Shown one piece after another: positions 1 to 7,209 of a stretch of DNA of 64,000 nt. The notes beneath the pieces were generated by a model. It made no database searches. It was not told the origin of the DNA and saw nothing but the letters and a program-made list of their open reading frames with translations. The DNA comes from CAZGKW01 sp964526295 (GTDB taxonomy: Bacteria > Planctomycetota > Phycisphaerae > FEN-1346). The stretch covers positions 1 to 64,000 of the forward strand of contig CAZGKW010000015.1 of NCBI GenBank assembly GCA_964526295.1, written 5' to 3'. The translations under genes and the position numbers were made by a program. Positions within the stretch are counted from its first letter, which is position 1. Each line of letters starts with the position of its first letter.

Positions 1-45
1 GCCCCTCCCTCCGCCCCGGCAAGCGAAGGACCCCCTGGAGGCCCC

Positions 46-85
46 GACTCTCATAACGCCTGGCACATAAAATGGGGGCAGGTCA
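46..85 (-). repeat. IS3-type terminal sequence, left copy (outward-facing)
   Basis: Read on the minus strand from 85 down, this starts TGACCTGCCCCC and ends with the 18-mer CCAGGCGTTATGAGAGTC (63-46), which recurs exactly at 2431-2448 on the plus strand. The tip resembles the ends of IS3-family (IS407-like) elements as I remember them. The interior of the element points towards base 1, where the sequence soon diverges from the right-hand copy, so any element body lies outside the window or is lost. The first three bases of the tip are the stop codon of the adjoining restriction gene. Confidence 0.6.
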
Positions 86-724
86 GGCCCTTCGCCCGGC
101 GCAAGACGTCTCGCGACAGAAGGAGCCGGGCGCCGGCGCGTCAGACAGCAATTGCACTTCCTTGCGCTGGACCTCCTCCAACCCCATGTCGAGCAAGCAG
201 GTGCAGACCAAGCCCTCAAGCCCCTCCTTGCCAGAGCTGCGGCGGTCGGCCTGCACGCGCTGGTAGGCCATCAGGCAAGCCGACGCCAGGACAGCCGCCC
301 GGCGTTCCTCCGGAGCGGGCGAGCGTCCTTCGGCAATCCAGGGGAAGCGATCCCTGTCCAAACACCTGACGACGACCTCCACAAGCCGCCTGATGGCCTT
401 CGGATCGTCGGCCAGGCTGGAAGGGGCCAGTGAACTCACATCCGCAAGCGTCTTCAAGTCGTCTTCCGAAACGGGCGGGCCCGCCAGAGAGCGAAACGCC
501 AGCATGGCCTCTTTATCGCCCAGGATGGCGAGCAACTCCTCGGCCCCGAGATTCTGCAACTCGGAGCATGAATCGAGCAGGCCCCGTACGATCTCCCGAT
601 GCTGCGAGACGGCCTTGGCGTACGCATCAAGGGGCTCGGAAAAACGCTCCCGCCGGAACTCAGCGATGGCCCGCTGCCGGTCCTGCTCGAGCTCTTCGGG
701 CGTCCACCTCGGCGGGTCAACCAC
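83..724 (-). pseudogene. XamI-family type II restriction endonuclease, C-terminally truncated
   Basis: The 213 codons match my recollection of the XamI restriction endonuclease family: an N-terminal PPRWTPEELEQDRQRAI block, then FRSLAGPPVSEDDLKTLA, RFPWIAEGR and the approach to the nuclease core, PAPGSFC...AGRRA. Relatives run to roughly 300 residues and continue into a PD-(D/E)xK-type active site (a GRKAD segment followed by an IECK-like strand). Here translation stops right after AGRRA, on the TGA that begins the IS3-type end at 85, so the catalytic strand is missing. The start overlaps the stop of the methyltransferase gene by 8 bases, so the pair was one operon. The product is almost certainly not an active nuclease. 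Family assignment is from memory of conserved blocks, not a search. Confidence 0.7.
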
Positions 725-2327
725 TGGCGTCTCCCGCGAGAAGGGCGTCCGGCCCGGGAACCAGAAGCCTTTCCATTTCCCGGGGCTCGAACTTGGTCAG
801 GCCGCCGGCGTAGGTGCGCCCGTCGCGAAGACTCACGTTGCGGCGGAGGAAGGCAGCCAGCTCCCGCAGAAGCCTCTCGGACATTTCAAGCCGGGGATAT
901 AGGCCGTGAGCAATATTCAGGTGCCGCGCCCCGACCCGGTTCACGACAAACGCCGGCGGGCGCCGGGCCATGTAGGTGGCCAGAATCGGCGCCGGCTCAC
1001 GCAGACGCACCGACCACCACGGCGTTCGGTGCGTCGCAATGTAGCCCCCGTGGGCGCCGCGCGACCGCGCGTGGGCCAGAAAGGCTTCCACCATCCGGCG
1101 CTCCTCCGGCGGCAAGACGCCCAAGTCGCCCGGCAGGTCGATGACGCGGCGGAGGCCCTCGTCGCTGCGCAGCTCGTCCCCCGCCTCGTAAAGCTCTCTC
1201 GCCCGCGTGATGGCCCTGAAGAGGACCGAATCCGGAAGGGGCGGCCCGTCGTCGCCGGCTATCCAGATACGATTGGCTCCCGTCACCTGTCCCCGGTGGA
1301 CGCGGCAGAGCTCCCCGAGCTCGACGTATCCTTTCGGGGGGCGTCGGGTGGGTCGGAGCAGGCTGGACCACTTCCGGTTCGCCTCGAAGGCGCTTCGGGG
1401 AAGGGCCCGGATCGGTCTGCCCCGGAACAGGTCGCCCAGCCTGGCGACCTGCCGGAAGGACACGGACTCGGGCTGCTCGCCCGGCTTTGCGCAAGCGATG
1501 ACGGCCGTCGTCTGCGCGTCGGCGAACGCCTTGGTCTTGGCGTCCAGCAGAACGAGTTCCTCAAGGCCGAGACCGTTCAGCAGGAGGTCTCGCAACATTC
1601 GGCCGTAGTTGACGTCCAGCCACTCGGCCGACGTCACCAGGCACACGACGTCACCGGGACGGGCAACCTTCGCAACGGCCAAGTAGAAGTGGACGTGCAA
1701 GCCCGCAAGTCCGCTGGCCTTCACCCCCATCCTGGCGGCCTCACGGTCGAGCCACCCCTTCCAATGCCGGTCGATCAGGTGGTGTCGAACGTAGGGCGGG
1801 TTGCCTATGAAAAGTGTGCGCTTGCGCGGCGCCAGCGGCGGAATCTCTGCGTCACGGAAGTCGCCGACCATGACTTCTGCCCGCTCTCCCAGCCCGGCGG
1901 CAGCAAGATGGGCCCGGCACAGGAGCCCTGCCAGCGGGTCCAGCTCCACGCCGAGAAGATGAGCCCGGGGGAAGGCCCTTCCCGCGGCCACGAGAAAGCG
2001 CCCGGACCCGGCGCCAGGATCCACCACGCGAGCGGGCTGGCCCTGACGAGCCGCCCAAGCCACCATCGCGTCGACCAGCGCGGGCGGCGTGTAGACGGCT
2101 CCCGCGCCGCGCCTTTCTGCCGCAGACCGAATCCGGCAGAATCGCTCCCCCAGGGGATCTCGCCCCTCGGCAATCTGGACGGCGAAGTGGCGGGGCAGGG
2201 ACGGCAATACGTCGAGGGCCCATTGGGCCAGCGCCTGTTCGGCGGACGAGAGCTTCCCCACCTCGCGCGCCCCGAGGGCAAGGGCGGTCCCAGCCAACTC
2301 GCGCTCCTGTTGTTCCTTCGCCGTCAA
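717..2327 (-). CDS. Class I SAM-dependent DNA N6-adenine methyltransferase (XamI-type)
   Basis: A 536-residue DNA methyltransferase. The SAM-binding motif I is VVDPGAGSGRFLVAA, preceded by the VYTPPALVDAMVAWA block typical of Eco57I/N6-adenine enzymes, and the catalytic motif IV is IGNPPYVR. The C-terminal half is the presumed target-recognition region. The open frame could start at 2468, but a promoter (-10 at 2371-2376) lies inside that extension. I chose TTG at 2327, which has GAGGGG seven bases upstream. It overlaps the truncated endonuclease by 8 bases. With its partner broken it is probably an orphan methylase. XamI is remembered as a GTCGAC-specific enzyme, so that site is the natural guess for the target; GTCGAC is not avoided here (for example at 3157-3162). 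Confidence 0.8.
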   Translation of the reverse strand: MTAKEQQERELAGTALALGAREVGKLSSAEQALAQWALDVLPSLPRHFAVQIAEGRDPLGERFCRIRSAAERRGAGAVYTPPALVDAMVAWAARQGQPARVVDPGAGSGRFLVAAGRAFPRAHLLGVELDPLAGLLCRAHLAAAGLGERAEVMVGDFRDAEIPPLAPRKRTLFIGNPPYVRHHLIDRHWKGWLDREAARMGVKASGLAGLHVHFYLAVAKVARPGDVVCLVTSAEWLDVNYGRMLRDLLLNGLGLEELVLLDAKTKAFADAQTTAVIACAKPGEQPESVSFRQVARLGDLFRGRPIRALPRSAFEANRKWSSLLRPTRRPPKGYVELGELCRVHRGQVTGANRIWIAGDDGPPLPDSVLFRAITRARELYEAGDELRSDEGLRRVIDLPGDLGVLPPEERRMVEAFLAHARSRGAHGGYIATHRTPWWSVRLREPAPILATYMARRPPAFVVNRVGARHLNIAHGLYPRLEMSERLLRELAAFLRRNVSLRDGRTYAGGLTKFEPREMERLLVPGPDALLAGDASG

Positions 2328-2370
2328 ACCAGCGCCCCTCAAGCAGGCATTGGCGGGCCGGATTGGCCCA

Positions 2371-2399
2371 ATTATACTACCTTCCGGGTGACTCGCCAA
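2371..2399 (-). promoter_or_regulatory. Sigma70-type promoter of the methyltransferase operon
   Basis: On the minus strand, TTGGCG (2399-2394) is followed after exactly 17 bases by TATAAT (2376-2371). Transcription would begin near 2364, about 37 bases before the TTG start at 2327. The -35 lies just 8 bases from the tip of the right-hand IS end, so the promoter belongs to the cassette, not to the IS. Confidence 0.65.
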
Positions 2400-2407
2400 G
2401 CATCCTA

Positions 2408-2590
2408 TGGCCTGCTCCCCAAAACTTGACCCAGGCGTTATGAGAGTCTCTACTGCCCGGACGGGCAAGGAGATTCTCGATGAGCCGACGGAAGCGACAT
2501 ACGCCTCTTGAGATCGTGGCCAGGCTGCGTGAGGCGGACGCCCTGCTGAATGCCGGCCAGGCGCTTGCCCAGGGGATCCAGCACCTGGGA
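2408..2590 (+). mobile_element. 5' remnant of an IS3-family element (end plus start of orfA)
   Basis: The tip TGGCCTGCTCCCC starts at 2408 and the shared 18-mer is at 2431-2448. A reading frame begins at ATG 2480 after GGCAAGGAG. It encodes MSRRKRHTPLEIVARLREAD and continues ALLNAGQ, the conserved N-terminus of IS3-family OrfA (the helix-turn-helix protein whose usual start is like MSKRRRHTPEQI). The similarity ends around QHLG, near 2590; beyond that the DNA is antisense nucleotidyltransferase sequence. Only the first ~37 codons remain, so the element is not functional. Confidence 0.7.
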
Positions 2591-2737
2591 CTCAAGGACG
2601 ACGAGCAGGTCGATGTCGCTGTCGGGGTCGGGGTCGCCGCGGGCCTCCGAGCCGTAGAGGATGACGGAGTGGAAGCGGTCGCCGAAGGCGTCGGCGAGGG
2701 CGGACTTGATTCGCCGGAGGAGTTCGTCGCGGTCCAT
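2591..2737 (-). pseudogene. Nucleotidyltransferase-domain (MNT-like) protein, truncated by IS remnant
   Basis: From ATG 2737 the frame reads MDRDELLRRIKSALADAFGD, then the nucleotidyltransferase signature LYGSEARGDPDPDSDIDLLVVL (GS-x-A-R-G with the two metal-binding aspartates of DxD), as in minimal nucleotidyltransferases of MNT/HEPN-type toxin-antitoxin pairs. Family similarity stops just after the DID strand, where the opposite strand becomes IS3 orfA; the frame runs on for about 45 more codons of antisense IS sequence to 2450. A full-length MNT protein has about 100 residues of its own sequence, so this is a broken gene. No HEPN partner is visible. Confidence 0.65.
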
Positions 2738-2907
2738 GGCGGGGCGCCCCTGGTGACGGCGGTCCACAGCGCCCGTGAGCCGATGCGAAGAAGCGCGTGC
2801 GAAACGGCACGCGCTCCCCTGCGGGTCGCGGCTAAACGCAGCCCGTCGACGTGCGACCCGGAGCGATGGGTGCGGAAACCGACCCCGCCAAAACGCGAGC
2901 CGGCCCC

Positions 2908-3237
2908 CTAGCCGACGGCCTCGTCAAGGGCGGCCTTGAGGTCGTCCTTGTTCGTCACGCCGGTGAACCGCTTGGCCACCTCGCCGCCCTTGAACACGAT
3001 CAGCGTGGGGATGGCCGTGATGCCGAACTTGGCGGCCGTGTCCCGGTTGGCATCGGTGTCGAGTTTGGCCACCTTGGCCTTGCCCTCGTACTCGGAGGCC
3101 AGCTCCTCGACGGTGGGGGCGACCATGCGGCAGGGGGGACACCACTCGGCCCAGAAGTCGACCAGGCACACGCCGTCGTCCTGCTCGACCTCGGACTCGA
3201 AGTTCGCGTCCGTCAGTTCGATCACGTTCTCGGCCAT
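2908..3237 (-). CDS. trxA: Thioredoxin
   Basis: A 109-residue single-domain thioredoxin. The active site is WAEWCPPC (residues about 29-36), with Pro-Pro in place of the usual Gly-Pro, and the cis-proline segment AIPTLIVFKGGE follows as expected. The frame could start earlier, but ATG 3237 gives the canonical MAENVIELTDANFE start. It lies 70 bases downstream of the ferredoxin-thioredoxin reductase catalytic subunit on the same strand. The pair therefore probably forms one redox module in which reduced ferredoxin drives thioredoxin through the Fe-S reductase. The WCPPC motif should shift its redox potential relative to WCGPC thioredoxins. Confidence 0.9.
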   Translation of the reverse strand: MAENVIELTDANFESEVEQDDGVCLVDFWAEWCPPCRMVAPTVEELASEYEGKAKVAKLDTDANRDTAAKFGITAIPTLIVFKGGEVAKRFTGVTNKDDLKAALDEAVG

Positions 3238-3307
3238 CGGCTGTCTCCGTTGGGCTAGGGTCGGTTCTCGAGCGTCCCGGTTCGGGGCCCGTCCGGGCCC
3301 GCTCCGT

Positions 3308-3616
3308 CTACGGCGCCTCCTCGGCGGCGAAGAACAGGGCGCAGTGGCATTTCCCGCCGGCGGCGATCTCCGCCTCGTGCGACGCACACGGGCACACGTT
3401 CGGGTCGTCGGTCACCGGGTCGCCGGTGACGACGCGGCAGGGGCAGTAGTAGTCGCCGAAGCGGACGCGGCGCTTGACGAGCCCGCCGACGAGGGCCTCG
3501 ACGGCCTTCTCGCTCGGGTTCAGCCGGTACCCCGTGGCCTTCACGTGGGCGTCGATCCGTTCGGTGATTTCGCGGCGATACGCCTCGATCTCTTGCTGTG
3601 TCGGCTCGTCGGCCAT
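3308..3616 (-). CDS. Ferredoxin-thioredoxin reductase, catalytic chain
   Basis: A 102-residue protein with the three cysteine pairs of FTR catalytic chains: YYCPCR, then CPC, then CHCALF (spacing CPC-X14-CPC-X12-CHC, a little different from the plant pattern). These cysteines hold a [4Fe-4S] cluster next to a redox-active disulfide that passes ferredoxin electrons to thioredoxin. Start ATG 3616 gives MADEPTQQEI. Thioredoxin follows directly. No variable FTR subunit is seen, as is usual for bacterial FTRs outside phototrophs. Confidence 0.88.
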   Translation of the reverse strand: MADEPTQQEIEAYRREITERIDAHVKATGYRLNPSEKAVEALVGGLVKRRVRFGDYYCPCRVVTGDPVTDDPNVCPCASHEAEIAAGGKCHCALFFAAEEAP

Positions 3617-3653
3617 GGCGCCTCGTGCATCGCTGCCCCGCACGTCAGCACCG

Positions 3654-3683
3654 ATTATAGGAAGGTGCCGGGCCGGCGGTCAA
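3654..3683 (-). promoter_or_regulatory. Promoter of the FTR-thioredoxin operon
   Basis: Minus strand: TTGACC (3683-3678), an 18-base spacer, TATAAT (3659-3654), 37 bases from the FTR start. The 313-base gap 3617-3929 also holds the divergent promoter at 3849-3878 and nothing else recognisable. Confidence 0.65.
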
Positions 3684-3848
3684 AGCAAAAAGCAGCCCGT
3701 CGGGGGGCGTGCATGGACCCGGTTACGGGGGCGCTCTCGAGGGCGGGGGCCCGCCACGGCGCTGCGGCGACCTGCCGCCTACGCTGAGGCTGCGGCGTGG
3801 CCGGCCCGGTCGGCGCTCGACACGGGCGCGCCGCCGGTGAAGGCGTCC

Positions 3849-3878
3849 TTGCGTCCGGGCTCGTTCGCGCGGTAGCAT
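3849..3878 (+). promoter_or_regulatory. Candidate promoter of the DUF6263-like lipoprotein
   Basis: TTGCGT (3849-3854), an 18-base spacer, TAGCAT (3873-3878), about 50 bases before the ATG at 3930. The -10 box has the TAnnAT core only. Confidence 0.4.
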
Positions 3879-3929
3879 TGCTTCGTGTCGAGTGCCACCT
3901 GTCATCCGAAACCGCGAAAGGGGGATGCC

Positions 3930-4916
3930 ATGAAGCCCCGCCGATATGCAGCGCTGCTGGCAGCGCTCGCCCTGGCCGCCGGCTGCGGGGGCTCCGACGA
4001 GACGGACTACTCGAAGCTCCCCGAGGCGCCGGAGCAGGAGGGGTACACCGGGCCGAAGCTGTCGCTGTGCCTGCGGTGGACGCCCGGGGCCTACGAGATG
4101 GTTACCGAGACGGGCATGGAGCTGACGGTGACGCCCGAGGGCCAGGCCGCCCGGCGGCAGAAGATGACCCAGGAGGTCGAAGTCCGGCTCGACGTCGGCT
4201 CGCCCAACGAGGCCGGGATGAAGGAGGCCCGCCTGTCGTACGAATCGGTCGACCAGAAGATGACGGCCGGGGGGCGGACGTTCGCCTTCGACAGCGCCGG
4301 CCCCGCCGAGCGGAACTCGGCGGAGCTGGCGGCGGCGCTGGGGCCCCTGTTGGAGGCCGACATCCGGATCGTGTTCGACGTCGAGGACCGGGTCGCCGAG
4401 GTCCGGGGCCTGAACGAGGTCTGGGACCGGGTCGCCGGGACGAACCCCGGGATGGCGCAGATGTCGGCCCAGATGAAGGACGAGATGGGCGACCAGATGG
4501 TCCGCCAGCTCCTGAACGGGTCCGCCGACTTGCTGCCCACGGGACCCGTCGGGCCGGGCGACACGTGGTCCGCGACCATCCCGCTGAACCTGCCGTTCGT
4601 CGGGCGGGCCGGCCTGGAATACGAGTGCCGCCTCGACGACGTGGAGGAGACGGCCGAGGGGCGCGTGGCCCACGTCGCGTTCCGCGGCCGGATGAGGGAA
4701 GAGGGGCCGACCGCCGCCTCGGTGGGCCCCAACGCGGTGACCATCACGGACGTCGACTTCCAGCAGGTCGGGTCGCTGTCATTTGATATCGATATGGGCA
4801 TGATCACCGGCACGAGCATGAAGCAGACGGGCCGCATGTCGATGACCGTCCAGGGGACGACCGCGACGGCCACGCAGGACATGACGGTGGAGCAGGCGCT
4901 CCGGAGACGCTACTAG
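3930..4916 (+). CDS. DUF6263-like lipoprotein
   Basis: A 328-residue predicted lipoprotein. The N-terminus is a signal peptide ending in the lipobox LAAGC (Cys about residue 19), followed by a short polar linker. The rest is a single beta-rich domain with regularly spaced strands (for example MELTVTPEGQ and FDVEDRVAEVRGLNEVW) and the block LLPTGPVGPGDTWSATI, like DUF6263 proteins of planctomycetes. Start ATG 3930 follows AAAGGGGG; upstream in-frame codons have no such site. Function unknown; it stands alone between a divergent promoter and a terminator-like region. Confidence 0.7.
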   Translation: MKPRRYAALLAALALAAGCGGSDETDYSKLPEAPEQEGYTGPKLSLCLRWTPGAYEMVTETGMELTVTPEGQAARRQKMTQEVEVRLDVGSPNEAGMKEARLSYESVDQKMTAGGRTFAFDSAGPAERNSAELAAALGPLLEADIRIVFDVEDRVAEVRGLNEVWDRVAGTNPGMAQMSAQMKDEMGDQMVRQLLNGSADLLPTGPVGPGDTWSATIPLNLPFVGRAGLEYECRLDDVEETAEGRVAHVAFRGRMREEGPTAASVGPNAVTITDVDFQQVGSLSFDIDMGMITGTSMKQTGRMSMTVQGTTATATQDMTVEQALRRRY

Positions 4917-4954
4917 GCCCAAAACAAGCGTATTCCCCCGGGCGTGAAGGGGGT

Positions 4955-4992
4955 GGCGGGGGCGTGACGGCGCGGCGCAAGGGGCCCCCGCC
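4955..4992. terminator. GC-rich hairpin between convergent genes
   Basis: GGCGGGGGC (4955-4963) pairs perfectly with GCCCCCGCC (4984-4992) around a 20-base loop. A second hairpin, CGTCCC/GGGACG (5015-5020 and 5026-5031), follows at once. No T-run is present. The location between convergent genes suggests a bidirectional terminator. Confidence 0.45.
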
Positions 4993-5057
4993 AGGCCTCG
5001 CCGGCCCGCCGCCGCGTCCCGAACCGGGACGGGCCGCGCCGAACGTGCCCGGAGCCG

Positions 5058-5663
5058 TCAGTCGGCTTCCGACGCCCACAGGCCCCGGCCGTGCCGGCGG
5101 GCCTCGTGCTCCTGCATCAAGAGCTCGTTGCGATAGACGTAGGCTGCGTCGCGGTCGACGCGCAGGAGCCCGTCGCGGACGAGCGTCGCCCCGAGCAGCC
5201 GCATCCTTTCATGGGGGAACCAGTCCTCGCCCGCCGCGCCCTCGGGCGGCAGCCAGACGGACGCCCGGCGCGGTCCCGCCGACGCGCCGTCCCCATCATC
5301 GCCCGGCTCGGGCTCGACGTAGACGCGGCCGGCGGCGGCCTCCACCAGGGCCTCGACGCGGGCCGCGACGGCCGACGCCTCCGCCTCGCGGCTTTCGTCC
5401 GGCAGCCGGACGCCCGCCGGCTCGACCACCGTGCCGTCGTCCAGGCGCAGGCCGTGCGGGGGCACCACCTCGCGGACCGTGAGGTATCGGCCGGCGGAGG
5501 CGTCGCCCGGCCGGGGCGGGGCGGGCAGTCCCCGTCGGCTGATGCGTCGGACGGCCGGCGCCATGAGGACGGCGCCGGCGCTGAGCGCCAGGAGCAGGGT
5601 CAGGGCGAGCAGGGCGGTCCTTAGGGCCCCGCCGCCGCCCGGTCGGTCGCGCCGCTGGGGCAT
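5058..5663 (-). CDS. Membrane-anchored protein with degenerate staphylococcal-nuclease-like domain
   Basis: 201 residues from ATG 5663. An N-terminal transmembrane segment (about residues 15-37, LRTALLALTLLLALSAG) is followed by a domain whose outline matches SNase-like folds: LTVREVVPPHGLRLDDGTVV, VRLPDESREAEA, a variable acidic loop, then GLLRVDRDAAYVYRNELL and a closing EHEARRHGRGLWASE (compare the GLW ending of thermonucleases). The Asp/Arg/Glu catalytic set of true nucleases is not clearly kept, so nuclease activity is doubtful. It lies 11 bases downstream of lysC on the same strand, presumably cotranscribed. Confidence 0.55.
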   Translation of the reverse strand: MPQRRDRPGGGGALRTALLALTLLLALSAGAVLMAPAVRRISRRGLPAPPRPGDASAGRYLTVREVVPPHGLRLDDGTVVEPAGVRLPDESREAEASAVAARVEALVEAAAGRVYVEPEPGDDGDGASAGPRRASVWLPPEGAAGEDWFPHERMRLLGATLVRDGLLRVDRDAAYVYRNELLMQEHEARRHGRGLWASEAD

Positions 5664-5674
5664 GCGGGCACCGC

Positions 5675-6901
5675 CTAGGCCGGGGGTTCCTGGCCCATCT
5701 CGAAGGCATCGTGGAGGACCCGCAGGGCGGTCTCGGCCGAGTCGCGGTCGATGATACAAGAGATCTTGATTTCGCTGGTTGAGATCATCTGGATGTTGAT
5801 TTTGGCCTCGGCCAGGGCGCTGAACATCTTCTCGGCGACGCCCGTGTGCGACCGCATCCCCACGCCGACGACGCTCACTTTCGAGACCGAATCGTCGGTC
5901 AGGACCTCCTCGGCCCCGAGGTCCTTGACCAGCGACTCGGCCTTCGTGACGGCCGAGGCGAGGTCGCCCAGGGTCACGGTGAAGCTGACGTCGGCGTGGC
6001 CCTCGCGGCTGACGTTCTGGATGATGTCGTCGACGACGACGTTGGCGGCGGCGATCTCCTGGAAGATGCGGGCCGCGATGCCGGGCTGGTCGGGCACGCC
6101 GCGGATGGTCACTTTGGCGAGGTCCTTCGTCATGGCGGCCCCGCGGACGGTGATCTGCTCCATGTCCTCGGCCTCCTCGATGATCAGGGTCCCCGGCTCG
6201 TCGGTCAGGCTGGACCGGACGTGGATGGGGATGCCGTATTTCTTGCCGAACTCGACGGCCCGGCTGTGCATGACGCCGGCGCCGAGGCTGGCGAGTTCGA
6301 GCATCTCGTCGCAGGCGACCTGGTCGATCTTCCGGGCGTTGGGGACGATCCGGGGATCGGCCGTGAACACCCCGTCGACGTCGGTGTAGATCTCGCAGAC
6401 CTCGGCCTGGAGGACCGCCGCCAGGGCGACGGCGGTGGTGTCGCTGCCGCCCCGGCCGAGGGTCGTGATGTTCTGGTTCGCATCGACGCCCTGGAACCCT
6501 GCCACGATGACGATGTTGCCCCGCTGGAACTCGTGGTGGACCCGCTCGACGTCGACGCTCTGGATGCGGGCCTTCGTGTGGATCGAGTCGGTCACCAGGC
6601 CCACCTGGCCGCCCGTGAAGCTGATGGCGCCGTGTCCGGCGGCGTGGAGGGCCATGGCCATCAGGGCGATCGAGATCTGCTCGCCGGTCGAGACGAGCTG
6701 GTCCATCTCCCGCGGGTCGGGCCGGTCGGTGATCTCGCGGGCCAGGGCGATCAGCTCGTCGGTCGTCTTGCCCCGGGCCGAGACGACGACGACGACGTCG
6801 CGGCCCGCTTCCTTGGCGCGTAGGGCCCGGCCGGCGGCGCGGCGGACCAGGTCGGCCGTCGCGACGCTCGTGCCGCCGAACTTCATCACGACGATGCTCA
6901 T
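5675..6901 (-). CDS. lysC: Aspartate kinase
   Basis: A 408-residue aspartokinase, first enzyme of the Lys/Thr/Met/DAP pathway. ATG 6901 gives MSIVVMKFGGTSVATADLVRRA, the diagnostic KFGGTSV nucleotide-binding start. Further markers are TDRPDPREMDQLVSTGEQIS, the substrate loop TLGRGGSDTTAVALAA, EIYTDVDGVFTADPR and two C-terminal ACT repeats (VTIRGVPDQPGIAARIFQ and SVVGVGMRSHTGVAEKMF) that normally carry Lys/Thr feedback control. It lies downstream of homoserine dehydrogenase and an ApgM-like gene on the same strand, separated by a 308-base repeat-bearing spacer. Confidence 0.95.
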   Translation of the reverse strand: MSIVVMKFGGTSVATADLVRRAAGRALRAKEAGRDVVVVVSARGKTTDELIALAREITDRPDPREMDQLVSTGEQISIALMAMALHAAGHGAISFTGGQVGLVTDSIHTKARIQSVDVERVHHEFQRGNIVIVAGFQGVDANQNITTLGRGGSDTTAVALAAVLQAEVCEIYTDVDGVFTADPRIVPNARKIDQVACDEMLELASLGAGVMHSRAVEFGKKYGIPIHVRSSLTDEPGTLIIEEAEDMEQITVRGAAMTKDLAKVTIRGVPDQPGIAARIFQEIAAANVVVDDIIQNVSREGHADVSFTVTLGDLASAVTKAESLVKDLGAEEVLTDDSVSKVSVVGVGMRSHTGVAEKMFSALAEAKINIQMISTSEIKISCIIDRDSAETALRVLHDAFEMGQEPPA

Positions 6902-6984
6902 CCTCTTCCTCGCACTCGGACCTCTTTGGCAAGCGTCGTATTCAACGCGGTCAAACAGGGGCCTTCGGGCCCACGGCCGTACCA

Positions 6985-7045
6985 TGAAAATGGGGCGGTC
7001 CATCGGCGCGGGCCACAGCAGCTTGTTTGTCACGCCCCATTTTCA
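6985..7045. repeat. 13-bp perfect inverted repeat (hairpin) upstream of lysC
   Basis: TGAAAATGGGGCG (6985-6997) is the exact reverse complement of CGCCCCATTTTCA (7033-7045), with 35 bases between. Read outward, each arm begins like the IS3-type tip at 85-46 (TG..C..CCCCATTTT), so this may be a relic of two facing-out IS ends or a MITE. It sits in the 308-base gap 6902-7209. Confidence 0.6.
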
Positions 7046-7055
7046 GAGCAGAGAC

Positions 7056-7186
7056 CGCAGAGACGGCTGAGCAAACAACCGCTTCCGAACAGGTCCTGAA
7101 AAAACCGGCAAGAACCATCGCGGCAGTCTTTCTGTTTCACCCCGATGAAGACCGTGCTTTTCTTTGCGTTCGCTGCGCTCTCTGCG
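7056..7186. repeat. Dispersed CGCAGAGA/TCTCTGCG palindromic element, copy 1
   Basis: CGCAGAGA (7056-7063) and TCTCTGCG (7179-7186) bracket a less GC-rich, apparently non-coding stretch. The same pair of ends brackets 13802-13869. Such 'gcagagac...ctctgcg' elements recur in intergenic DNA of many environmental bacteria (recollection). No gene is supported in 6902-7209. Confidence 0.5.
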
Positions 7187-7209
7187 TCAAGAAACCCGGC
7201 TGCGTAGAA

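Noticed and set aside
5664..6932. In-frame upstream extension of the SNase-like gene through all of lysC
   Set aside because: The extension is a shifted-frame translation of aspartate kinase, rich in Arg/Pro/Gly. The real start is ATG 5663, followed by a transmembrane segment.
7027..7209. Open frame starting near 7027 in the apgM-lysC spacer
   Set aside because: It runs through the palindromic repeat and continues into antisense apgM. No ribosome binding site and no family match.
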